From positions 62,001-126,000 of the forward strand of contig JASEVX010000335.1 of the NCBI GenBank assembly GCA_031761405.1: a stretch of 64,000 nucleotides of DNA. Direction: 5' to 3'. Positions 10,626 through 22,030 of this stretch are shown here, piece by piece. The notes beneath the pieces are model-generated. The model had not been told where the DNA came from. It searched no databases and saw only the letters and a list, made by a program, of their open reading frames with translations. Position 1 is the stretch's first letter; every line of letters starts with the position of its first letter. The position numbers were made by a program, and so were the translations under genes. This DNA is from Serripes groenlandicus (Eukaryota; Mollusca; Bivalvia; Cardiida; Cardiidae).

Positions 10626-10949
10626 TTTGCTTATAAATTATATGATAAAGTACTCGGTTATGTTTTCTGTACCACCCAAAAAAGTTTGTTTTAATGGCAA
10701 GCAAGTCTCCGACAGCTCTTGCATTTCAGTCTTGTGAAAATAGCCATATACATCACACATGCTTTAGCCAACAAATGTTTAGACATGATGCAATGCTTGG
10801 GAACCTTAGATTGTGGTCAGCAATAACAGTCTGGCAACAATTTCCAAAAGATATCTCGACTGTGTTAATTTTCAAATTTGAGGATTCCATCCTCAGCAAC
10901 ATTTTCTCAGTTCCAGTCACATTATTTGGTTCCAACAGTAAATGAATAT

Positions 10950-11790
10950 TGGACAACTTTAAAAGAGATTGCTCAAGAAGAACTGCGTGCGTTTTCAAAG
11001 GTCGTTTTGATTGCGTTGTTGGTTGTTTTAGGCCGTTTTCAATAGCATTTATGTTAAATACCCCTCACTGCTCACACACACATGCTTCCTGTGTGAATCA
11101 ACCAATCTACGCGATAAGACTGAAAACAGTGTGGTATAAGGAGCCATTGCTCATCATGTTTTCAACGGTCGTTTTCAGTGCACTGTACGGAGTTTTAGTC
11201 CGTTTTCAACAGCATTTATGTCCAATCACTTTTACAGTTCACAAACTCATGGGACCTGGGAGAATCAACCCAGCTATGCGTTACGACTGAAGACAGTGTG
11301 GGAAGATGAGCCATTGCTAATCATGACTTCAAAGGTCGTTTTGTTTGTATTGTTGGGTGTTTTAGGCCGATTTCCACATCATTCAAGTCATACCACCCCG
11401 TCAGTTCACACACTCGTGATCCCTGGACTGAAAACAGTGTGGAAAGAGGAGCCATTGCTAATCATGATTTCAAAGGTCGTTTTGTTTGTATTGTTGGGTG
11501 TTTTACGCCGTTCTCAACATCAAATATGTCAAATCACCCGCACTGATCACATACTCATGCGTCCTGGACGATTCAACCCAGCTACTCAATAGTGCTGAAT
11601 ACACTGTGACAAAGGGAGCAATTGCCCGCCCTGCTTTTAGAGGTCGTTTCGTTTGTATTGTTGGGTGTTTTAAGCCGTTTTCAACATCATTCCAGTCAAA
11701 CCAACCCGTCAGTTCACGCACTCGTGATCCCTGGGTGAGTCATCCCAGCTATGCAATAGACCTGAACACATTGTGGCTTTAGAAAATCTG
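10950..11790 (+). repeat. ~168-bp tandem repeat
   Basis: Four to five diverged units (markers GAGCCATTGCT at 11141, 11308, 11449 and GAGCAATTGC at 11618; spacing 141-169 bp), each with AAAGGTCGTTTTG and a TTTTAGGCCG block. Short frames through it are repeat artefacts. Confidence 0.75.
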
Positions 11791-12865
11791 GCTTGAAAAT
11801 ACAGATAATGAAGCATCTATTACAAACGCTCTTATGTCAGGCAAGATTGAAGGCCAAGAAAGTGTTGTTGTCCAGAATACAGCTGGTGGATTTGAACTAT
11901 TGAGAATGAATATAAATTGTAGGAGTTTTAATTATTGTCAATTATTGACTGTGCATGGTCGTCAAAAGAACTAAAACTCAATGTAGGACCACAAGCCAAA
12001 ATATACATACGCCCAATTCAGCAGTACTTATCAACATTGTCACAGAAAAAAGCAAGCGATATTGACGACCAGATGCAGGTTAAGACACAGGTTGCAGTCA
12101 GGCATTTGTCATGAGAGACCTACGTAAACACATTGAAGGTTGTGCATCTGGGATGTTGCAAGCAGGTATGTCCGAAACATCTGACAAGCACCCTTACTTC
12201 CCTGAAATACCGTAAGTATATGACACCAAAACAACTGTTCAGATAGAACATGTGCCTACAGTGTTTATTTCAAATGATACATATGAATTTCACAACTTAA
12301 ACACAGTTAGAAAACTATCTGTGTAAATACCAGTGCTGGAAATAGCAAAACAGTCTATTCAGTTTTGTAAAAGCAATAACATTGACAATCCTGTAGAAAT
12401 ACTTTGCAAAACGACATAGTGATAGGCAGGCCATTAGAGATGGTAGACTTATCTGAAAGTGCTAAAGGGGAAACAGTCTCTATTTCCCCTTCCCCTGTAG
12501 CAGTTATCATTATTCGAGAGCCAGAATGATATCTCTGTGAATGTGTTTGGTTTTGAGGGTAATGATATTGTCAAAGGTCGAACAAAGACACTATTGTCTG
12601 ATACGGAATCTTAGCAGACTTCTTAGTGACAGAACATCACACAATGGTGAAACATATTACTGTAATTACTGTCTTCGTGGTTATGTGCGGGAAGAACTTT
12701 TACAGGAACACACACCATATTGCTCTCCGCACGGGTCACAAACACAACATTTTCCTAAATCTGAAGAACAAAAGTGGGTTTATTTTAACCTCATTCAAAA
12801 ACAACTGAAGATTCCGTTTGTGGTTTATGCAGATTTTGAGTGTGTGTGTTATCTATACAAAGTGT
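11790..12865 (+). pseudogene. Polinton/Maverick-type DNA polymerase B, broken N-terminal part
   Basis: Pieces of a PolB-like protein in changing frames. 11790-11925 has QESVVVQNTAGGFELL; 12110-12210 has VMRDLRKHIEGCASGML; 12541-12865 has HYCLIRNLSRLL, then the zinc-ribbon-like CNYCLRGYVREELLQEHTPY (plus C), and VVYADFECV, the Exo I motif (DxE) of family-B polymerases. This C2-H-C plus YADFE order is known from protein-primed PolBs of Polinton-type transposons. The coding similarity stops at about 12865, where an inverted repeat begins. Multiple frameshifts and lack of Exo II/III show a dead copy. Confidence 0.75.
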
Positions 12866-13080
12866 CTTCAACATTGAACTTTCATTACACTTTACAGTAT
12901 TATGATAATATTTTCGTAACAACTGTGTATGCGCTAGATAATGGTCAAACACTTCGAGTAATAAACACAATATCATCAAATCCGCCATCTAGAATTCATC
13001 GATTTTGTACGTACTGTGTAAGCGTATTTATCGGCAAATAATCGACCTTTTGGCCACGTCAATATCATTTTTAACGAATT
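12866..13080 (+). repeat. Left arm of a ~200-bp inverted repeat (partner 19255-19452)
   Basis: Matches the reverse complement of 19255-19452, with near-identity over CTAGATAATGGTCAAAC, ACGTACTGTGTAAGCGTATT and AATAATCGACC. It begins exactly where PolB similarity ends. The TAAGCGTAT motif recurs at many other inverted-repeat arms in this window. Confidence 0.75.
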
Positions 13081-13589
13081 ATTATTTATTAATAATGCGG
13101 TTAACGCGATCGTGTTGCTTTCCGGAAGTCACGGTTAAACTACACTTCCGCTTAGAATACACATTAGCTGCACCTAATTAGTCCTAGTATTTTTTTCGAT
13201 ATTAAAATGACTTCTACGTGTTTTTGGGATAGGGGCGTTTCGCCACTATCCCATAGCGAAGCTGCTTTCGAAAAGTCGGATTAAAGCTGCAACCGCAGTC
13301 CACATGTGTATACCTACACCAAAATCGAGTTTGGATTGGTTATAATCTGCCTTTTCAACGATTTCATTGGTTCGACCGAATCACGAAACCCTCCGCTTGC
13401 ATAAATTTATGAGACAAAATAGTTTCTATGAATGAAACACACTCTGAACTATGGTTGACCTCAATGTCAGTAGTGTGAGGTAACGTCGACCGTTCTGTGA
13501 CCCCATTAGTTTACAACAGTCGACTTATAGAGAAATGTGCAAAGCACTGTAAATACAATTATTGAAAGGAGTTGAAACCATTTTGGCAA
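13081..13589. other. Unassigned sequence
   Basis: No gene or repeat recognised beyond short palindromic stretches such as the one near 13227-13255 (GGGATAGGGGCGTTTCGCCA). Confidence 0.4.
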
Positions 13590-14340
13590 AAGTAGAAATT
13601 GCCTACGAAAAGCAATTTCCCCTTTTGTCACAATGTTTTCGATTGTCGTCTGCTGCACATGCGTCTGTAGGCGGAAAATGGTTACATCCTTCCCATGGAA
13701 GCGGAACCCTTTCCGTGATACTATAACAGTTCGAATATTTAAAAAATATTGTTGAATATGGAGCTATTGCTGACAATGAGCAATTCCTCCTTTTCACACA
13801 ATTCTTTCAAACACGTTTCAAATTAATTCTTTTCATATTTAAACGTTTTACTATGGACGTTCTTTCCCTCTTTCTCCCTTCCGGACACATTTTGAATAAC
13901 ATGCTAGAGATGAATGATTACGAGCAATTTTGCCTTACATCAAGGGGAAAAATATATAGTTGAAACCTTTGTGGAAAAAGAGGAAATGGGTCATGATAAA
14001 CAATTCTGCAGCCGTCTGCTGCACATGCGTCAAAAAGCGACTGTAAGCGGGAAAGGGTTGAACCGTTCCCGTTATAGCTACTTAGTTACAAACAAAGGTT
14101 GAAAGTATATTTACAAACGGAGCAATTGCTGACAATGAGCAATTCCTCCTTTTCAAACAATGCTTTGAAACATGAATCAATTTGTTTCTATAACCTAGAT
14201 AACGAAAACATTTGTCTACAGTTATTATTTTAACCTTTGCCCCTTTTAGACACATTTGACTAACCTTAACAGATGAATGATAATCAACAAGTTTGTCTTT
14301 TTCCACAATGTTTTCATCACTATTCAAAATCATACTTTTA
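13590..14340. repeat. Two direct copies of a ~400-bp sequence
   Basis: Both halves carry GTCTGCTGCACATGCGTC, a GGAAAGGGTT/GGAACCCTTT-like block and GCTGACAATGAGCAATTCCT (near 13768 and 14125). No coding content recognised. Confidence 0.65.
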
Positions 14341-14640
14341 TTAATTCAGGTCAATAGTTATGCCTTAGTTCAATGTTGTTTGCTGTATATTTAGTCTATG
14401 TGGTCAAGGTTAAGGAATACTGTAAACAAACTTGTTACAACATAATTCGTCCAAAGAGAGAGGTCCTACTGTGTATACATGCCATGAAATAATGTTACAA
14501 ACGGTCTCACCGCTACTGGGGAATTGTTGGTAAAACAGGTCGCGTTTTGTGTTGAATATTCTCATGTGTCGCTGTATGTAGACCCTACTAAGAAATAGAA
14601 ATTAAATCTACAAATTATAGATAAGTTAATTTCAACATTG

Positions 14641-14857
14641 ATTGATTGGGGTTTAACGCCGTTTTTAACATTTCTTCAGTCATATCACGGCGGCCAGTTC
14701 ACCTACAAATGTATTTCCTGGTTTTCTCAAACCAGTACTCCTCACAACAATCTTCCCAAGCAACTGGCTGCGTTTCCACATAGACTTAGCCCATTGGTGA
14801 AAGACGAATGACGCATGTCGCATTGACTTTTGTCAAACGTCGGAAAGAAATTTGGCC
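14641..14857 (-). repeat. tRNA-derived SINE, 5'-truncated
   Basis: Same body as 9016-9293 (GTTTAACGCCGTTTTTAAC on the plus strand, then CACGGCGGCCAGTTCACC), but ends just after GTCGGAAAGAAATTTGGCCG, so the tRNA head is missing. Confidence 0.8.
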
Positions 14858-16106
14858 GAATTTGTCAACACATCCGAGTTATAACCGCAAGGTCATTATT
14901 TATTTTATAATTGAGAAGCTTCTAGCGATTTTGGGACTAAAATTATAATGTATATGCATTTGCGTTAATTTAAGACTCAACGTTCATCAACGTGTAATAT
15001 AGTCCTAGATGTATCTGTTGACAAATAGACTAGAAATGTAGTCTAAATAGGTTTTTGAAAATTAACCTTGACGGTCCGGTCCCGTTTCGGAGATACAATT
15101 AAATTGCAAATACTTTACAAATACCATAATCTAAGCTGACGTGTTTTGACGCATCGGACCAGTCTTCTGTAATCAATACTTTATGAGTTGTCTCCGTCTG
15201 TAAAGCTTGGAGGTATAATCCGGCGTCCGGCTGGCTGCCTGCCTGAATGTGCATTCGTCCGTCCGTCATGGATTGCATGTATTCGTTAACACGTTGTTTC
15301 TGTATGGCAGATTTATTTCAAAGTGGTCACAATTATACCCGTGTGATCAGGAGAACGGCAAAGTACTAGGTACATAACTCTGCTCTGTTTTTTCAGTTAT
15401 CTCCATTTTTCCTTATTTAGTAAAGCGATTGTCTCAATTAACTTTCATTATATCAATTTCAAACTTGGTTTGTAGGTAACTTATGACCTACAGATTTGCA
15501 GTGCACCATAACCATAAATTTAGCATGCTGCGTTTGGAGTGTGTATATTTTTGTCTTTCAATGTTCTCACTTATTATATGCAACACATGCGTTCCGTGAA
15601 ATTCCCTTTTTCGTTAATGAGTGCTTCTCCAAGCTTTGTACTTCGTCAAATCTAATCTGTTTTTTAGGTGTAAACTCAATTTTTTCATTTCTTCGGTTAT
15701 TGTCTCAATATATGTCCAATATATCAATTTAAGACTTGGTGTATAGGAAACTCAGAGCAAAAGAAACATAACTCTATCATGCTTTCGATCGTCTTTCATT
15801 TATCAGCATGATTACAATATACATTGTGGATCTTTAGTGATTTCTGAACTAGAAATATTTTAATTAAGGGTAGCTGCTCGGTTTTTTTTTGTCAATCTTT
15901 TGTCCTTCGATATTTTGTTTATACAAGAAAAGGGTAAAACTTTGACAAATGAGGTATATGTTATTGGCAGGCAAAATGTGTTGCTTCAAACATTTTTGGT
16001 TTGGTTTGTTTAAAGGTCATTGTTTCATTGTTTCAACAATGTTTGTCCATATGATCTATGCCATATGTTTTCAATTTACATATGCCCCCTATACCATCAG
16101 CGCTTT
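14858..16106. other. Non-coding stretch with weak internal repeats
   Basis: 15230-15950 contains phrases that recur (ATATCAATTTCAAACTTGG and ATATCAATTTAAGACTTGG, ACATAACTCT), typical of Helitron/Pearl-like cores, next to a GTCCGTCCGTC run. I see no gene. Confidence 0.45.
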
Positions 16107-16402
16107 GATTGTACTTGTGGTTCGTGAAAAAATTAACCGGAAATGACTATTGGCTTAAATCAAATGAATACGCTTGTACATCACAAGAAGTAGGTCACTA
16201 TTTACTAAAGTTCCGCTTACACAACACATAGGTCAATAATATTGAATACGGTCGGCAAATCGACAGGATCTGTGAGAATGTCATCCGAGTTTGCATAGCC
16301 GCAGAATTCGTTATCTTTCACAAAATTGTCAAATGTTTCACATTCGACCCATTTCCGTTATCGAGCTTTAAATCGTGCCACTCTCTTATTTTTCTATTAC
16401 AT
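16107..16402 (-). repeat. Left arm of a ~250-300-bp inverted repeat (partner 24681-24925)
   Basis: Reverse complement of the partner, sharing GTGGTTCGTGAAAAA, TCACAAGAAGTAGGTCACTA, ATTCGACCCATTTCCGT and ATCGTGCCACTCTCTTATTT. Contains two inverted TAAGCGTAT-type motifs (16168-16185, 16213-16228). The enclosed 8.6 kb holds transposase exons and the second PolB fragment. Confidence 0.8.
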
Positions 16403-16747
16403 TTTATCATGGAAAAGGATTAAGTTAATGGACACATGTGTTTTTTGAAAAATTGCATCAAACATCAACACTAATTAATTACAATACGATGGTTGAAAGG
16501 GAAATAAGTCCTGGACTTCAAAGGCATCATTCCATTTTTGTGTAATTCCCTGACCCTAGTGGAATTGTTATCAGACTTAGCCATTAGAAGTGTTATGAAG
16601 TGGCTCAGTGCAAATATATTTTGACAGTTGCAGTTCTATTAATATTATTTATAATTTCTCTTATGGGGGGGATAAATTTGTATATGGCTTCTTCAATGAG
16701 ACAACTGTTTCTTGTTAATAGAAAGTTCTATAAAACTAATTACTGAC

Positions 16748-16824
16748 CTTGCTAATTTGTTTCCCCAGATTCTTAGCCCCATGCCACAAGTCGTAACTGT
16801 GTCTAACTTCAGGATAGGTTGTCC
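16748..16824 (-). pseudogene. DDE-transposase-like exon B
   Basis: Bounded by TTTTTCAG at 16825 and a GTCAGT donor at 16747. Encodes RHSYDLWHGAKNLGKQISK, the HSYD.WH..KN signature that follows the second Asp motif in a transposase-like family dispersed in animals. Phase matches the exon at 17120-17356 (A plus GG gives Arg), so the two splice without disturbing the frame. No further downstream exon was recognised. Confidence 0.65.
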
Positions 16825-17119
16825 CTGAAAAAGTATTATACAGTACTATTCTCAGAATTGTTTGATTTTTAAACCTTGTTTGGGTCATGGTTGCAATGTC
16901 CTTAGACAAGGCAGTTCTCCTTAACCTAAGTACTGGTAACCGTAAACCATCAGCGAAACGGACTGTTGCTGGTAAAAAATGAAATAGTGTTCAACCAGAA
17001 AATATGTTCAGTACGACACTTATTAGTTACCATGAAAGTTCGGCTATATCCTGTGTATACATCCTTCAATGAATCAAAATCAGTTCAAAATGTTTAACTT
17101 TACAAATAAGTCAACTTAC

Positions 17120-17356
17120 TCATTATTTGGGAATTCTGTGTATGTGCGTCTGTCACCACTTCCTTAAGTTCCACACCTGTATCCTTGATTGAAGTCATTG
17201 CCTGCTTGAATCCTTTTGCCTCCATCAGGACCGACTTCAGTTCCGTTTCTCGCTTGTCCACAATATCCAGAGCTAGGATTGCCTTGTCCTCTTGGTTCAT
17301 CACTGTGTAAGTACAGTACTCAGCTGTATGTCCTGGAGAATCCATCCGTCCATCAC
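17120..17356 (-). pseudogene. DDE-transposase-like exon A
   Basis: Acceptor (ATTATGTAG) at 17357 and donor GTAAGT at 17119. Open over 79 codons, with DGRMDSPGHTAEYCTYTVMN (first Asp motif DGRxDSPG, Cys in YCTYT) and EVVTDAHTQ (second Asp, TDxH). From memory this matches transposase-like proteins found in many copies in fish, cnidarians and molluscs; relation to the Kolobok group is possible but unverified. Only these two exons are visible, so it is a fragment or a long gene with undetected exons. Confidence 0.65.
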
Positions 17357-17439
17357 CTACATAATTAACAAAAATATCAGTGCCCAGGTTATTTTAAATA
17401 CAAAATAAACAAGTTAAATGTCGTGTTGCAAGGAATACA

Positions 17440-18030
17440 AGAATGATGCATGGTTGAGATGCGGGCCGGACAAGGTACAGTCCTATCAAACAGTACTCAT
17501 GTTGACCTTTGACCTCTTAGTGGTTCCTTGACATTTGAGGTACAGGTCTAGGGCGTGACACGCCGCCTCATCATGGTGAACGTTTGTGCTAAGTTTCATG
17601 GAAATCCTATGATTTATATGACCAAACATTACTCATTTTGACCTTTGACCTCTAAGGGTGACCTTGAGCTTTAAGGTACAGGCCTAGGTCTTGTGCGCGA
17701 CACGCCACCTAATCATGGTGAACATGTGTGCTTTGTTATTTACTTGGGAATCCAATGATGCATGGTTGAGATGCGGGCCAGACAAGGTACATTCCTATCA
17801 AACAGTGCTCATGTTGACCGTTGACATATAAGTGTCATTTGCATTTGAAATACAGACCTTGATCTTGTGCGCGACACGTCGCATCATCATGTCAAGTTTC
17901 TTTCAAATCCTATGATGCATGGTTAAGATGCGGGCCGGACAAGGCTAGGTGGGACTGACAGACAGACGGAATCGACCAAACCTATAGTCCCAAAAACCGG
18001 TCTTTCACCGGTAGGGGACTTACAATTTAA
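17440..18030 (+). repeat. Helitron/Pearl-like repeat with ~180-300-bp units
   Basis: Repeated ATGCATGGTTGAGATGCGGGCC-type blocks at about 17449, 17757 and 17917, each followed by TGACCTTTGACC-like text. Ends with GACAGACAGACGG and a palindromic ACCGGT...ACCGGT end (17997-18013), the usual look of these bivalve elements. Confidence 0.7.
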
Positions 18031-19000
18031 TGTGATGAACTATAATCTAGAACAAGAGTACCGCCTGCAGGTGACTGACGGTCGTCTGATATTATCATTT
18101 TACGGTTTATTTATTTGATATAAAACATTCGGAATGAATATTTTCATATTATAATGACCGCACAAAACTGCTATTCTTCAAGTATTGAAACAATATTTAC
18201 TGTGAGGAAAGTTCATATACATGATCAGGAATATCTTCACATTGGATGGCCGTCACAATCAGTCAAGATCATAAGCTGAATCGTGTGTATGGACAGGCAA
18301 ATGAGATGGTTACATAAGTCAACCGTAACTAATTTAATACTGTTTTCCTATTTTTAGTTACAGTGATCTCTTAACCCCAACAAGACAATCCGATTGAAGA
18401 TATTCATAATAAATAAGTACATTATGATTTCATTGTTTGGGGACAATTTGAAATGAAAGATTCGTTCATCATGCTTTTCGGCCTATGTGATATTGCTCCA
18501 TTTTTTTTAGATTCATAAGCAGAGCTCCTGATGATTGATCGGATGGTTATGAACAGGTTATATACCATCCCCCAGTGGGTGGCTGTATATTTGTAAGGTT
18601 AGAAATAAGAATATACAACAAAGATATGTTAAAGCGGAACTCATCTGGTGATTCAGCATTTATTATTCCTAAGTTGAAGACCTTTATGTTCTTTAAGGTG
18701 CTCAATACATTTGCCACACTGTTTAAAAAGTCTTCAACTGTCGGTCATGTATGTAACTTCTTTAATTAAACGAACTTGCACAAATAAACAGTAATAATAA
18801 ATTATTAACTGATCTACTTACCAATACAACTCCCTTTGCCTCAATCAACACACTGTTCATATAATTCTAACACCGTCAGATCAACATACACCTATTAGTC
18901 ACCTTCCAAAAACGGTGCTTATAAAAGTAATCACAATTTGATGAACTCTTCACTTTTAAGTCTAAGAAAATGTTTCTTTCCCGGTAACACTATCTGCAGC
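18031..19000. other. Unassigned sequence
   Basis: No gene recognised. A short frame at 18575-18769 has no known motif. Confidence 0.4.
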
Positions 19001-19075
19001 CAGTACTTGTGCTATGTAAGCGTATTCTTCAGCATATAGTGACCTAGTTCCTGTGCTGTATAAGCGTTTTCATTT
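19001..19075 (+). repeat. Paired TAAGCGTAT motifs
   Basis: Two motif copies ~45 bp apart (GTGCTATGTAAGCGTATTC and GTGCTGTATAAGCGTTTTC) separated by TATAGTGACCTAG, the same double arrangement as at 24800-24875 and, inverted, at 16165-16230. Confidence 0.65.
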
Positions 19076-19254
19076 TCTTATATCTTTCGATCAAATCCGG
19101 GCAAATGTAAGAATCGTCCGGAAGGTTGGCGTGTATTAACAACGATTAATGCGGGATAAAGCCGACACATTAAAGGGCAGGAATAATGAACGTTCACATA
19201 GAGTGTTATAACAAACATTTATTAGTTCATTTGCCTTTATATAAATGTTCAGAA

Positions 19255-19452
19255 TATTTCTAATTGTATTGACGTGGCTAAGAGGTCGATTATTGTCTGA
19301 TAAATACGCTTACACAGTACGTACAAATCGAAGCATTTAATTATATTGTGTTTTTTTCTCGAAACGTTTGACCATTATCTAGGGCTTAAACGCACACAAT
19401 TGTTACGAATTGTATTATTATAATTCTCTCAAGTTTTATGAAAGTTCAGTAA
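19255..19452 (-). repeat. Right arm of the inverted repeat paired with 12866-13080
   Basis: Reverse complement of the left arm over about 190 bp, including the TAAGCGTAT motif at 19304-19320. The two arms enclose 6.2 kb. The right arm of this pair lies inside the 16107-24925 pair, so the two pairs overlap rather than nest. Confidence 0.75.
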
Positions 19453-19901
19453 TGAAGCTAGCGTCCATAATTGTGCACATGAACAATAAACCGTTATCAA
19501 AGTAGTACTAGTGTAACCGGCCACGGCAGGCCACTTCGCGCACAGCCCTCGTTTGGGACGAGTTGATGTTTTGTAACAGTTGTCGACGACCTCTGACCTC
19601 CCTTTAAGATGCCAAGTAGGGCAGGTTGACAAACACTGTTGAATACTTCATTTTCTATATTTCTTTATCATTCGTCTTCTTATAAAGTTAGGGTTCTGTT
19701 AACGAAAATGTATATCCATTAATAGGGGGTAACATTAATTACCATTCATAGATCTTGGTACGGTAGATTAATTTAACGCACACTCGTTCCATATTGTTGA
19801 ATACATATTTTACGTTACTGTTGACGACGTATTAATTAATAGCCGTAAGGTACAGTGTCGTGATTATCCAGTCGTCTTATCTTGGTATACACCTTCTCAT
19901 T

Positions 19902-20430
19902 TCAGTTAAACAGTTTCCTCGTCAGTTTGTCGCGACATATTTCGGGGTTAGTAATGACGATGAGCGACATCTCCTTCATAATGAGTTCGTAAATGTCGTT
20001 TATCCCCTGTTCCGTACATATATAAGTTTTAAACTCATGTTTTAGGCCAGCGACCAAGCGTACGCCTTCATCTTGTGACGTCTTAGGCATATTGCTTTCA
20101 AAACAGTAAGGGTCACACTTGTCTGGTGAACGGGTCACACGGTCTTTAACAGTTTTTTACAGTTTCAAAATTTATGACTGGGCTGTTATACTTCAGCGTA
20201 AAGCCTCTGACCTTACACGTTTGGTCTCCCCTATTAGTTATGTAGGCATAGTTTTTTGGACCTTCAGATACAAACTCCACTATGTGTTCGTATCGTTTCA
20301 ACTCATTCGTAAGGTCACCTAAGTAGTCTCCCAATGGAGGATCGAGGTGCCCGGGTTTGCACACGTATATAACACTGTCGGTGTCGCAGTAAAGTAATCT
20401 TCTATCGAGTTGTTCCAGGACACTATATAG
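19902..20430 (-). pseudogene. Polinton-type DNA polymerase B, C-terminal palm fragment
   Basis: Read from 20430 down: VLEQLDRRLLYCDTDSVIY holds the family-B motif C (YxDTDS, catalytic Asp pair), followed by CKPGHLDPPLGDYLGDLTNE and a helical C-terminal domain. A one-base frameshift near 20146-20150 breaks the frame just after FETVKN; the second frame runs to 19902. Upstream coding sequence resumes at 21952 beyond a Helitron-like insertion. Motifs A and B are not on this side. Confidence 0.8.
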
Positions 20431-21951
20431 TTATACCCCCCGGCAAACAAAGTTTGGGGGGGTATATAGGAATCACCCTGTCTGTCCGTCTGTCTGTCTG
20501 TCTGTCTGTCCACATTTCTTGTAAGCACTACTCCTCCTAAACGGCTCAATGGATTTGGTTCAAACTTTACATGAAGGTTACACATCATATGTAGATATGC
20601 ATGAAGGAAGATCACACGCCTCGGACTCTTCCAAGGGGAGATAATTTAACTTAGAGGTTATCTCCTGTGCACATACCTCCACATTTCTTGTAAGCACTAC
20701 TCCTCCTAAACGGCTCAATGGATTTGGTTCAAACTTTACATGAAGGTTACACATCATATGTAGATATGCATGAAGGAAGATCATATGCCTCGGATTCTTC
20801 CAAGGGCAGATAATTCAACTTAGAGGTTACCTGCGAGGGACTCCTGTGCACATACCTCCACATTTCTTGTAAGCACTACTCCTCCTAAACGGCTCAATGG
20901 ATTTGGGTCAAACTTTACATGAAGGTTACACATCATATGTAGATATGCATAAAGGAAGATCATATGCCTCGGATTCTTCCAAGGGCAGATAATTCAACTT
21001 AGAGGTTACCTGCGAGGGACTCCTGTGCACATACCTCCACATTTCTTGTAAGCACTACTCCTCCTAAACGTCTCAATGGATTTGGTTCAAACTTTACATG
21101 AAGGTTACACATCATATGTAGATATGCATGAAGGAAGATCATACGCCTCGGATTCTTCCAATGGCAGATAATTTAACTTAGAGGTTACCTGCGAGGGACT
21201 CCTGTGCACATACCTCCACATTTCTTGTAAGCACTACTCCTCCTAAACGGCTCAATGGATTTGGTTCAAACTTTACATGAAGGTTACACATCATATGTAG
21301 ATATGCATGAAGGAAGATCATACGCCTCGGATTCTTCCAAGGGCAGATAATTCAACTTAGAGGTTACCTGCGAGGGACTCCTGTGCACATACCTCCACAT
21401 CTCTTGTAAGCACTACTCCTCCTAAATGGCTCAATGGATTTGGGTCAAACTTTACATGAAGGTTACACATCATATGTAGATATGCATGAAGGAAGATCAT
21501 ATGTATCGGATTCTTCCAAGGGCAGATAATTCAACTTAGAGGTTACCTGCGAGGGACTCCTGTGCACATACCTCCACATTTCTTGTAAGCACTACTCCTC
21601 CTAAACGGCTCAATGGATTTGGTTCAAACTTTACATGAAGGTTACACATCATATGTAGATATGCATGAAGGAAGATCATACGCCTCGGATTCTTCCAAGG
21701 GCAGATAATTCAACTTAGAGGTTGCCTGCGAGGGACTCCTGTGCACATACCTCTACATTTCTTGTAAGCACTACTGAGTCAAACTGTATATGAAGGCTAC
21801 ACATTATATGTAGATATGCATGAAGGAAGATTTTTCTCCTCAGATTCTTCCAAGGGAAGATAAGCAAAGTAGAAACTTTACCAATGTATCCGATGCTTTG
21901 GGAGGGGAGCGGGGGGTATTCTTTAGTGAGCTTTGCTCACAGTATTTCTAG
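20431..21951 (+). mobile_element. Helitron/Pearl-like element inserted in the PolB pseudogene
   Basis: Starts with a palindromic block (CCCCCCGGCAAACAAAGTTT plus G run), then a (CTGT)n run at 20478-20510, then about seven tandem units of 179 bp (CACATTTCTTGTAAGCACTA at 20511, 20680, 20859, 21038, 21217, 21396, 21575), and ends with hairpin GTGAGCTTTGCTCAC followed by AGTATTTCTAG. Removing it rejoins the PolB codons in frame. TAG is present on both sides (20428-20430, 21949-21951), either a 3-bp duplication or part of the element end. Confidence 0.85.
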
Positions 21952-22030
21952 TTTCAATCTGGCCCAACATGTTGTGAATGTTGCCAAGTAAATGTTGTCC
22001 TCCAGTAAACGGTCTTCTTTGTAGACGCAT
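21952..22030 (-). pseudogene. PolB palm fragment upstream of the Helitron-like insertion
   Basis: On the minus strand encodes YKEDRLLEDNIYLATFTTCW and ARLK, the conserved stretch preceding motif C in Polinton-type PolB. It merges directly into the 59-bp minisatellite, whose first unit begins inside this coding sequence. Confidence 0.8.
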
